Shown in pieces: positions 1-5,377 of a stretch of DNA of 5,377 nt (positions are counted from its first letter, which is position 1; every line of letters begins with the position of its first letter). The stretch is from contig JAIFMT010000222.1 in the NCBI GenBank assembly GCA_020048295.1, forward strand, positions 1-5,377, read 5' to 3'. A program made the translations under genes and the position numbers. Below the pieces are notes generated by a model, which was given only the letters and a program-made list of their open reading frames with translations, did not search any database and was not told the origin of the DNA. This stretch comes from Rhodoferax sp. (GTDB lineage: Bacteria > Pseudomonadota > Gammaproteobacteria > Burkholderiales > Burkholderiaceae).

Positions 1-1621
1 AGGCATCCTCAATCTGTCCGCCACAGCGCCCGGCCATCCAGTCGCAAAAATCCAGCACATTGCTCCAACGCGCGGCAGCTACCTGTTCGCTGTCCTCGCC
101 GTCATATAAATACTTTTCATAGCCCACCTCCTTGAGCCAATCGAGCAAAAAGGTTTTGCCAGCCTCGGCACCCAGCGTGTGGCGGGCGCGAAATTCGAGG
201 TCATTCACCTCACGGCCAAACTCGTGCAGGCTGCCCAGCGCCTTGCCCGAGATCACACTGCCCAGACTGCTGGAAAACAGCGCCTCAAACATGCTGACCC
301 GGTATTTGCTGGCAAAGTCGCCCAACGCGCTCAGTGTCTGGTGGCCGATGCCGCGTTTGGGAGTGGTCACCGCGCGCATGAACGCCGGATCGTCATGGTT
401 GTTGATCCACAGCCGGAACCAGGCACACAGGTCCTTGACCTCGGCGCGGTCAAAAAAACTCGTTCCACCCGACACCTTGTAAGGAATCTGTGCTTTTCGC
501 AAGGCTTTCTCAAACGGCTTGGCCTGGTGGTTGGCGCGGTACAGCACGGCAAAGTCGCGGAACGCCTTGTGCTGAAGGCCCGACTGGTTCAAACCGCTGG
601 CGCGCAAGCTCTGGATGCGCGCCACCGCGCGCTCGGCCTCGTGCTCTTCGGTGTCGGCATCCACCACCCGCACCGGCTCGCCTTCGCCAAGGTCGCTCCA
701 CAGGTTTTTCGGAAACAGCTTGGGGTTGGGGCCAATCACATTGTTGGCGGCCCGCAAAATCGCGCTGGTGGAGCGGTAGTTTTGCTCCAGCTTGATGACT
801 TTGAGGCCGGGAAAATCGATCGGCAGCTTTTTCAGGTTGTCCAGCGTGGCACCGCGCCAACCGTAAATCGACTGGTCGTCGTCACCCACGGCGGTAAAGC
901 GCGCCTGGTTCGGGCCGATTCCACCCACCAGCAACTTGAGCAATTCGTATTGCGTGGCATTGGTGTCCTGATATTCATCTACAAGAATATGACCCGCCAA
1001 CCCTTGCCACCTCTGCCTGACCTGCTCGTGATTTTGAAGCAGTTTGAGCGGCAGTCCAATCAGATCATCAAAATCGACACTCTGAAAAGCCGTCAATCGC
1101 TCTTCGTAGTGCGCCATCACCCGGGCAATGATGCGCTCGTTGTCATTGCTGGCAGCAGCCAGGGCATGCTCGGCGTTGAGCCCCTGGTTTTTCCACAAGC
1201 TGATGGTCCACTGCCATTGGCGTGCGGTGGCTGCATCCACCGTGCCACCAGCGTCTTTGAGGATGCTGGTGACATCATCACTGTCCAGAATTGAAAAATT
1301 GGGTTTCAGGCCGAGTGCGGTGCCGTCCTCTCGCAGCAGCCGCACCCCGAGTGCGTGAAAGGTGCAGATCACCGCGTCTTTGGCGGCATTGCCAATCAGC
1401 CCACGGGCGCGTTCACGCATTTCAGCGGCAGCCTTGTTGGTGAAGGTGATGGCAAAAATGCGTTTTGCCGACATGCCAGACTGAATCAGTCGTCCGATCT
1501 TGTGTGTGATCACCCGGGTTTTGCCAGAACCCGCGCCAGCCAGCACCAGGCACGGGCCGTGCAGGTAGTTCACCGCCTCTTGCTGGGCGAGATTGAGGCC
1601 GGTGTTGGGGGAGTTCGACAT
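1..1621 (-). CDS. rep: ATP-dependent DNA helicase Rep, 3'-partial (C-terminus beyond the left edge)
   Basis: This is an SF1A 3'-to-5' DNA helicase of the Rep/UvrD/PcrA group. In known systems Rep removes proteins ahead of the fork and helps PriC-dependent replication restart. The frame is open from the ATG at 1621-1619 to position 2, giving 540 codons without a stop. Visible motifs are a Q-motif region (residues 10-15), Walker A GAGSGKT (29-35, Lys34), TFTNKAAAEM (motif Ia), Walker B DEYQDT (215-220), VGDDDQSIYGWRG (motif III, 245-257), KLEQNYRS (motif IV, 277-284) and SGGTSFF from 384. The starts GLNLAQQEAV and GPCLVLAGAG, the Walker B position and the SGGTSFF block fit Rep better than UvrD. 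About 130 residues, including motifs V and VI, should lie off the window (E. coli Rep is about 673 residues). No clear Shine-Dalgarno precedes the ATG, but the N-terminus aligns with Rep. A PcrA/UvrD-like paralogue is the alternative. Confidence 0.93.
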   Translation of the reverse strand, partial: MSNSPNTGLNLAQQEAVNYLHGPCLVLAGAGSGKTRVITHKIGRLIQSGMSAKRIFAITFTNKAAAEMRERARGLIGNAAKDAVICTFHALGVRLLREDGTALGLKPNFSILDSDDVTSILKDAGGTVDAATARQWQWTISLWKNQGLNAEHALAAASNDNERIIARVMAHYEERLTAFQSVDFDDLIGLPLKLLQNHEQVRQRWQGLAGHILVDEYQDTNATQYELLKLLVGGIGPNQARFTAVGDDDQSIYGWRGATLDNLKKLPIDFPGLKVIKLEQNYRSTSAILRAANNVIGPNPKLFPKNLWSDLGEGEPVRVVDADTEEHEAERAVARIQSLRASGLNQSGLQHKAFRDFAVLYRANHQAKPFEKALRKAQIPYKVSGGTSFFDRAEVKDLCAWFRLWINNHDDPAFMRAVTTPKRGIGHQTLSALGDFASKYRVSMFEALFSSSLGSVISGKALGSLHEFGREVNDLEFRARHTLGAEAGKTFLLDWLKEVGYEKYLYDGEDSEQVAAARWSNVLDFCDWMAGRCGGQIEDA

Positions 1622-1647
1622 GAGGGGCAGACGCGAGATGGGAGCGC

Positions 1648-1675
1648 ATCATACCCAGCCTGATCTGTCTGTCCT
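1648..1675 (-). promoter_or_regulatory. Candidate sigma-70 promoter for rep
   Basis: On the minus strand TATGAT (1653-1648, 5/6 to TATAAT) lies 16 bp downstream of AGGACA (1675-1670, 4/6 to TTGACA). Transcription would start near 1640 and give a leader of about 20 nt before the rep ATG. The position is right, but hexamers of this quality also occur by chance. Confidence 0.35.
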
Positions 1676-1679
1676 GCTT

Positions 1680-1700
1680 TAGCGGGCGATGCGCCTGCTA
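1680..1700. repeat. Near-perfect inverted repeat, 9-bp arms with a 3-nt gap
   Basis: TAGCGGGCG (1680-1688) and CGCCTGCTA (1692-1700) are inverted around ATG. Eight pairs are Watson-Crick and one is G-T as read on the plus strand; the minus-strand RNA would have an A-C mismatch there. No T-tract follows on either strand, so an intrinsic terminator is unlikely. It sits just upstream of the candidate -35 of rep and could be an operator or a chance structure. Confidence 0.4.
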
Positions 1701-1730
1701 CCGACCCATGGCTTCTGCTGGCGGCAGGTG

Positions 1731-1829
1731 TTACTTCTGGCTCGGGTATTGTTTGAGCTGCACCACTTTGCCCTCAGGGTCGTGCCCATCCAATACAACG
1801 GCACCACGGATAATCCAGACAGCAGACAT
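1731..1829 (-). pseudogene. Possible small ORF or frameshifted gene remnant, function unknown
   Basis: An ATG at 1829-1827 on the minus strand opens a 32-residue frame ending in TAA at 1731. The product begins MSAVWIIRGAVVLDG and ends VVQLKQYPSQK, which reads like a real protein tail rather than a random shadow. Just upstream, a different minus-strand frame (about 1890-1830) reads SRAQALLGQAVEAN, also protein-like. One indel near 1825-1835 would join the two. I recognise no family. A GAGG precedes the ATG with only 3 nt between, which is short for a Shine-Dalgarno. It may be a degraded gene, a small peptide or chance. Confidence 0.2.
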
Positions 1830-1933
1830 TGGCCTCAACCGCCTGCCCCAGCAAAGCCTGTGCACGCGACGCCTGCCAGTACCCGAGGACAGGTTTTGAT
1901 CGGTGCAGACGCAATGCGCAGACAATCGCTGCC

Positions 1934-2902
1934 GTGCTGAAAATCTTCCCAGTCACTTTTCCTTTTTTTGCTCTGGTGCTGGCAGGCTATCTGGCAGCAC
2001 GCCGGCGCTATTTGCCGGTGGAGGCGATTGCCGGGCTCAACGGCTTTGTGCTTTTCTTTGCCCTGCCGTGCATGCTGTACCGCTTTGGTGCGAAAACGCC
2101 GATTGCCCAATTGCTCGACGGTTCAGCGGCCATTACCTGGCTGGTGTGCGGGCTGATCATGGTGGGCTACACAGTGGCCACCAGCCTGAACACCCGCATC
2201 GGCTGGAACGATGCGGCCTTTGGCGCACTGGTGGCGGCATTTCCCAACTCGGGTTTTATGGGCGTACCGCTGCTGGTAGCGCTACTGGGCGCATCGGCGG
2301 CTGGCCCCACGATTTTGACCATGGCGATTGACATGATCATCATCACCTCGCTGTGCATCGCGCTCTCGAGGCTGGATGGGGCAGACGGGCATGGTGCCGC
2401 CAAAGCGCTTCAAAATGCGCTCAAAAGCATGTTGACCAACCCCATGCCCTGGTCCATCTTGCTGGGTGGATTGGCTTCGTTGCTCGCTTTTGAGCTGCCG
2501 GGGCCGGTGATGCGGGTGGTGGACATGCTGGCCGATGCGGCATCGCCGGTGGCACTGTTCACCATTGGTGCGGTGCTGGCGCGCTCGCAAATGCTGGCAG
2601 CCAGTGGCCATGCGAATGCGACGTTGCTGCGCGATTACTTGCCAGTGGCACTGCAAAAACTGTTTTTGCACCCACTGCTGGTGCTGCTGGTAGGTGCCAC
2701 GCTCATTCAGCTCGGCTTGCCGCTGTCACGCTTTACGTTGACGGTGCTGGTGTTGGTGGCGGCCCTTCCAAGCGCCAGCAATGTGTCGTTGCTGGCCGAG
2801 CGTTTTGGTGCAGATAACGGACGGGTGGCACGCATCATCCTGGTGTCCACCGCCACAGCGTTTGCCAGTTTTTCGATGGCGGTGGCCTTGTTGCTGCCGT
2901 AA
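1934..2902 (+). CDS. AEC (auxin efflux carrier) family transporter
   Basis: This is an integral inner-membrane secondary transporter of the AEC family, whose bacterial members include malate and malonate permeases such as MleP and MdcF. The substrate cannot be read from the sequence. The protein is 322 residues, normal for the family, with about ten hydrophobic segments (near 5-21, 36-52, 66-84, 96-118, 127-145, 172-188, 200-216, 236-260, 266-282 and 300-320). Family features are the N-terminus LKIFPVTFPFFALVLAGYLA, GLNGFVLFFALP (34-45), NSGFMGVPL (105-113) and LPSASNVSLLAERFG (278-292). The GTG at 1934 was chosen because it places the first helix at residue 5, as in homologues. The frame also extends upstream to a TTG at 1829, but that would add about 35 polar, Cys/Arg-rich residues. 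No clear Shine-Dalgarno precedes the GTG. The gene is divergent from rep and 148 bp upstream of rquA in the same direction. Confidence 0.88.
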   Translation: MLKIFPVTFPFFALVLAGYLAARRRYLPVEAIAGLNGFVLFFALPCMLYRFGAKTPIAQLLDGSAAITWLVCGLIMVGYTVATSLNTRIGWNDAAFGALVAAFPNSGFMGVPLLVALLGASAAGPTILTMAIDMIIITSLCIALSRLDGADGHGAAKALQNALKSMLTNPMPWSILLGGLASLLAFELPGPVMRVVDMLADAASPVALFTIGAVLARSQMLAASGHANATLLRDYLPVALQKLFLHPLLVLLVGATLIQLGLPLSRFTLTVLVLVAALPSASNVSLLAERFGADNGRVARIILVSTATAFASFSMAVALLLP

Positions 2903-2946
2903 TCAGATGCTTCTGACGCTTGGTAAGCCACAGAGCTTTCAAATTT

Positions 2947-2960
2947 TTGATATATGTCAA
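2947..2960 (+). promoter_or_regulatory. FNR/ANR-type (CRP-FNR family) binding site upstream of rquA
   Basis: TTGATATATGTCAA matches the FNR consensus TTGAT-N4-ATCAA at 9 of 10 specified bases, with the only deviation at the first base of the right half-site. The centre lies at 2953.5, about 97 bp upstream of the rquA ATG. FNR-class regulators activate anaerobic genes when oxygen is low, which suits rhodoquinone synthesis. A DNR-type nitric oxide sensor uses almost the same site and cannot be excluded. Confidence 0.65.
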
Positions 2961-2981
2961 TAAGGGTTTTTGCTGACGGTG

Positions 2982-2987
2982 TCCAAT
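2982..2987 (+). promoter_or_regulatory. Candidate -10 element of an FNR class II promoter for rquA
   Basis: TCCAAT matches TATAAT at 4 of 6 positions. A start about 7 nt downstream, near 2994-2995, would put the FNR site centre close to -41.5, the classic class II activator position where the site replaces the -35. The hexamer alone is weak; the spacing is the main support. The leader would be about 56 nt. Confidence 0.35.
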
Positions 2988-3012
2988 CAGCGTCGGTAAA
3001 AAATTGCAACGA

Positions 3013-3031
3013 CTGGCGGGCTCGCTGCCAG
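3013..3031 (+). other. Leader hairpin upstream of rquA
   Basis: CTGGCGG (3013-3019) and CTGCCAG (3025-3031) form a 7-bp stem with one G-U pair and a GCTCG loop. It ends 7 nt before the Shine-Dalgarno. No U-tract follows, so it is not an intrinsic terminator. It might affect mRNA stability or ribosome access, but no function is shown. Confidence 0.4.
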
Positions 3032-3038
3032 CGTCTGC

Positions 3039-3044
3039 GGAAAG
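3039..3044 (+). promoter_or_regulatory. Ribosome binding site of rquA
   Basis: GGAAAG lies 6 nt upstream of the ATG at 3051. This fits a Shine-Dalgarno and supports that start over other in-frame starts. Confidence 0.6.
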
Positions 3045-3050
3045 TAAACG

Positions 3051-3848
3051 ATGTCTGTCTGGGTTACGTTCACCGCAACGGCGGTGCTGGGGGTGCTGGT
3101 TGCTACTGCACTTTTCTTTTTCACACTCACGCGCGGTGCGCTGATCATGCGCGGGGCACTTGGGCGCTTGCAGCAGGAAGCTGCGCATGTGTACCCGATT
3201 TATTCCAACATGCGGCTGATCCGGCTGGTGGACTGGCAGCCAGTGATCGCCGCCATTTTGCTGTTTCAGTACAGCCGACTGGTGTCAATCATCACGCATG
3301 GCCTGCGTCACTCTCATTTGCACGGCAAGACCGTGTTGATCACCTCGTGTGCCTTCGGCAATGTGCTGCCACGCGTGGTGCGGGCATCTGTCAAGGCCGG
3401 TGCCAACCAGGTAAGGGTGGCTGACATCATCCAAAACGAGTTGGACCATGCCAGTGGCAAGCTGCAAGCGTTCGCTGACAAAACCGTGTATGTGCGAGAC
3501 AACGCCACGGCCATGCAACAGGCTGACGCTTCAGTTGATGCGAATGTGATCTTTTTCCTGCTGCATGAGCTGCCACATCACTTGAAAGAACAGGCCTTGT
3601 GCGAAGCCATGCGGGTGCTGGCGCCGGGTGGCAGACTGTACCTGGCCGAATTTCACCGTCCCCGTCCGTTGTTGTTGCGGGCGTTGAGCTGGACTTACTT
3701 CAAGGTGTTTGAGCCCTGGGGTCTGGCACTGTGGAACACCCACGACCCGGTGCTGCAACTGCAAGCCATGCCCGGCGTGACCTGCGAACGCCATGTGGTG
3801 TTCTTCGGCAACTTCCAGGTGATCGTTGCCACCAAGGGTGCGGCTTAA
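3051..3848 (+). CDS. rquA: Rhodoquinone biosynthesis protein RquA (class I methyltransferase-like)
   Basis: RquA converts ubiquinone to rhodoquinone. Published biochemistry describes it as using S-adenosylmethionine as the amino donor rather than acting as a methyltransferase. Rhodoquinone is the low-potential quinone used for fumarate reduction. The 265-residue product starts with a likely membrane anchor (about residues 5-26) followed by TRGALIMRG, which suggests a cytoplasmic catalytic domain held at the membrane where quinones are. YPIY lies at 48-51. A Rossmann-type methyltransferase core follows, but motif I is VLITSCAFGNVLPRV (95-109) and lacks the usual GxGxG. FFLLHELP (168-175), APGGRLYLAEFHRP (191-204) and EPWGLALW (221-228) are the blocks I associate with RquA and the related OvoA C-terminal methyltransferase domain. 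The absence of other OvoA domains, the altered motif I and the FNR-type site favour RquA. Alternative: an uncharacterised UbiE-like quinone methyltransferase. The gene is convergent with priA and the stop codons overlap. Confidence 0.8.
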   Translation: MSVWVTFTATAVLGVLVATALFFFTLTRGALIMRGALGRLQQEAAHVYPIYSNMRLIRLVDWQPVIAAILLFQYSRLVSIITHGLRHSHLHGKTVLITSCAFGNVLPRVVRASVKAGANQVRVADIIQNELDHASGKLQAFADKTVYVRDNATAMQQADASVDANVIFFLLHELPHHLKEQALCEAMRVLAPGGRLYLAEFHRPRPLLLRALSWTYFKVFEPWGLALWNTHDPVLQLQAMPGVTCERHVVFFGNFQVIVATKGAA

Positions 3849-5377
3849 ATCAGCAGCGGATCCACATCAATCGCCCAGCGTATCAGCCCCTTGCACTCGG
3901 GTTGACTTCGGGTAGGGTGTAGCACGGCTTGCCAGGCGCTCAAAAAGCGTTGCAGGGCGGTGCGTGACGGGCTTTCCACCAACATCTGGGCGCGCTCAAT
4001 GTTGGCAATGCGTGCAATACTCATCGGCACTGCCGGGTACTGTGTGATGTGCGACAGCAGTTGGGCGGCATCCATCAGCCCGGCGCTGGCCTGAGAGGCC
4101 AGATTCAGAAACGCCTGTGCAGCTTCCTGGGTGCGGGCTTCGGCGCGCACCAGCGCCTGAAAACAAAAGGGTGGCATTCCCGCTTGCTGGCGCTCCACCA
4201 GCTGCGACTGGGCAAATGCCGGAAAATCATGACGCTTGAGTGCCTCAAACAGCGGGTGCGTCGGATGAAACGTCTGCACCCACATCTCGCTGCGGCTGGT
4301 GTTGGCCGCATCGCGCCCGGCACGCCCGGCGGCCTGCATCAACAGGCTAAACAACCGCTCTGGTGCGCGGAAATCGCTGGAGAACAACGCGCCATCGGGG
4401 TTGACTGCGGCCACCAGCGTGATGCGGCGAAAGTCATGGCCTTTGGCAATCATCTGCGTGCCCACCAGCACATCCACCTCGCCCGAATGCACTTGGGCCA
4501 ATTGTGCTTCCAGTGACCCCTTGAAGCGGGTGGTGTCAGCATCAATGCGGGCGATATTGACGGGGTTGCCATCAGGGCGCAGCAGGTCAGCCAGCAGCAG
4601 CGCCAGGTGTTCTTCAAGCCGCTCGGTGCCGCGCCCGACCGGCGCAATGTCGAGGTTGCCGCAATCGGGGCAGGCCCGTGGCACACGCTCGGCAAAACCG
4701 CAATGGTGGCAGCGCAGCGTGCGGTCAATCTTGTGGAACACCCGGTAGGCACTGCAATGCGGGCAGCTGCTTTTCCAGTCGCACGCATCACAGCTCAACA
4801 CCGGAGCGTAACCACGCCGGTTCAAAAACACCATGCTTTGCTCGCCGCGCGCGATGCGCTGGCCAATCGCATCCAGCAACGGGGGTGAGATCACGCAGCC
4901 TTTGGGCTGGTTATTCATATCCACCCGGCGTACCAGTGGCAACGCTGCGTTGGTGCCGACCCGGCTGGGCATGTCAAGGCGCAGGTAGCGCCCGCCCTCG
5001 ACCACCGGCCGGCTGTGGTGCCAACTCTCCAGAGACGGCGTGGCTGAGCCCAGCAACACCTTGGCACCTTCCAGCCGCCCGCGGTAAATGGCCAGGTCGC
5101 GCGCCGAGTAGCGCGCACCCTCATGGCTTTTGTAGCTGGGGTCATGCTCCTCATCGACGACGATGAGTTTGAGCTGCGGCATGGATGCAAACACCGCCAT
5201 GCGTGTGCCCAACACAATGCGCGCGCTGCCATGGTGCGCCGCCAGCCAGCTTTTAAGGCGCTGCGACGGTGTCATGCCACTGTGGATCGACACCACCGCA
5301 TCTTCGCCATAAAGAGCACCAAAACGCGCCTTGAAGCGCGCCTCAAGCTGCGGTGTCAAGTTGATTTCGGGCACCAT
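3845..5377 (-). CDS. priA: Primosomal replication restart helicase PriA, 5'-partial (N-terminus beyond the right edge)
   Basis: PriA is an SF2 3'-to-5' helicase that recognises stalled forks and recombination intermediates and starts primosome assembly and DnaB reloading. The last 510 residues are present. The frame is open to the window edge, and the ATG there is internal because it lies in the motif Ia block VPEINLTPQ. Numbering from the edge, visible elements are DEEHD (motif II, 75-79), GSATP (motif III, 110-114), FLNRRGY (motif IV, 184-190), GTQMIAKGHDF (motif V, 306-316) and QAAGRAGR (motif VI, 348-355). Eight cysteines at 196, 199, 205, 208, 223, 226, 236 and 239 form the PriA two-zinc module. 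The C-terminus WAIDVDPLLI matches the usual PriA ending. Roughly 200-250 N-terminal residues, with the DNA-binding domains and Walker A, are off the window. No damage is seen. Confidence 0.97.
   Translation of the reverse strand: MVPEINLTPQLEARFKARFGALYGEDAVVSIHSGMTPSQRLKSWLAAHHGSARIVLGTRMAVFASMPQLKLIVVDEEHDPSYKSHEGARYSARDLAIYRGRLEGAKVLLGSATPSLESWHHSRPVVEGGRYLRLDMPSRVGTNAALPLVRRVDMNNQPKGCVISPPLLDAIGQRIARGEQSMVFLNRRGYAPVLSCDACDWKSSCPHCSAYRVFHKIDRTLRCHHCGFAERVPRACPDCGNLDIAPVGRGTERLEEHLALLLADLLRPDGNPVNIARIDADTTRFKGSLEAQLAQVHSGEVDVLVGTQMIAKGHDFRRITLVAAVNPDGALFSSDFRAPERLFSLLMQAAGRAGRDAANTSRSEMWVQTFHPTHPLFEALKRHDFPAFAQSQLVERQQAGMPPFCFQALVRAEARTQEAAQAFLNLASQASAGLMDAAQLLSHITQYPAVPMSIARIANIERAQMLVESPSRTALQRFLSAWQAVLHPTRSQPECKGLIRWAIDVDPLLI

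Larger units (their letters stand above)
1622..1933. other. Divergent intergenic region between rep and the AEC transporter gene
   Basis: About 312 bp separate the divergent starts of rep and the transporter gene. The segment holds the candidate rep promoter, the inverted repeat and the doubtful minus-strand remnant listed separately. I found no convincing promoter for the transporter. A TTGATC/GACAAT pair (GACAAT at 1921-1926) has a 19-bp spacer and would place the start of transcription almost on the GTG codon, so I do not rely on it. No tRNA, riboswitch or other RNA gene was recognised. Confidence 0.6.

Noticed and set aside
179..1294. Long open frame (371 codons) on the plus strand opposite rep
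   Set aside because: It runs in codon register antisense to a clear Rep helicase with all expected motifs. It is rich in His, Gln and Arg with no recognisable domain, as expected of a shadow of a GC-rich gene.
1829..1933. Upstream TTG start for the AEC transporter
   Set aside because: The added residues are Cys- and Arg-rich and unlike an AEC N-terminus; the GTG at 1934 gives the expected first helix.
2903..2928. Possible terminator after the AEC gene (TCAGA-TGCT-TCTGA and GCTT-GGT-AAGC)
   Set aside because: The stems are only 5 and 4 bp and neither is directly followed by a T-tract. The A/T-rich stretch beyond belongs to the FNR-type site.
2954..3424. 156-codon plus-strand frame overlapping the start of rquA
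   Set aside because: It overlaps rquA in another frame and has no recognisable domain, whereas rquA has a good Shine-Dalgarno and conserved blocks.
4049..5166. Several plus-strand frames of 90-162 codons opposite priA
   Set aside because: The minus strand encodes an uninterrupted PriA with its motifs and eight zinc-ligand cysteines. The plus-strand frames are low-complexity shadows.
5375..5377. ATG at the right edge as the start of priA
   Set aside because: It lies inside motif Ia (VPEINLTPQ). The Walker A motif and the N-terminal DNA-binding domains of PriA must lie upstream, outside the window.

Overview
The window looks like a chromosomal segment from a betaproteobacterium, probably Burkholderiales/Comamonadaceae and possibly Rhodoferax-like. 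This rests on moderately high GC with G/C-rich third codon positions, on the character of the Rep and PriA proteins, and on a rhodoquinone-type gene of the kind known from Rhodoferax. The taxonomic call is an inference. I see no mobile elements, CRISPR arrays, tRNAs or rRNAs.

Layout: (1) positions 1-1621, minus strand, hold the N-terminal 540 residues of a Rep-type superfamily 1 DNA helicase that runs off the left edge. (2) Positions 1622-1933 are a divergent intergenic region with a weak promoter candidate for rep, an inverted repeat and a doubtful protein-like remnant on the minus strand. (3) Positions 1934-2902, plus strand, hold a 322-residue AEC-family membrane transporter with a GTG start. 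(4) Positions 2903-3050 are a regulatory gap with a 9/10 match to the FNR/ANR consensus, a -10-like hexamer at class II spacing, a leader hairpin and a Shine-Dalgarno site. (5) Positions 3051-3848, plus strand, hold a membrane-anchored, class I methyltransferase-like protein that I read as RquA, the enzyme that converts ubiquinone to rhodoquinone. (6) Positions 3845-5377, minus strand, hold the C-terminal 510 residues of the primosomal helicase PriA, cut by the right edge. The rquA and priA stop codons overlap on opposite strands in one TTAA.

Two functional themes are interleaved. The outer genes, rep and priA, are replication-fork restart helicases on the same strand. The inner pair, on the opposite strand, looks metabolic: an FNR-type site upstream of rquA fits oxygen-controlled rhodoquinone production for fumarate respiration, and the adjacent AEC carrier could move an organic acid. 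The rquA gene and its apparent anaerobic switch are the most interesting content of the window.
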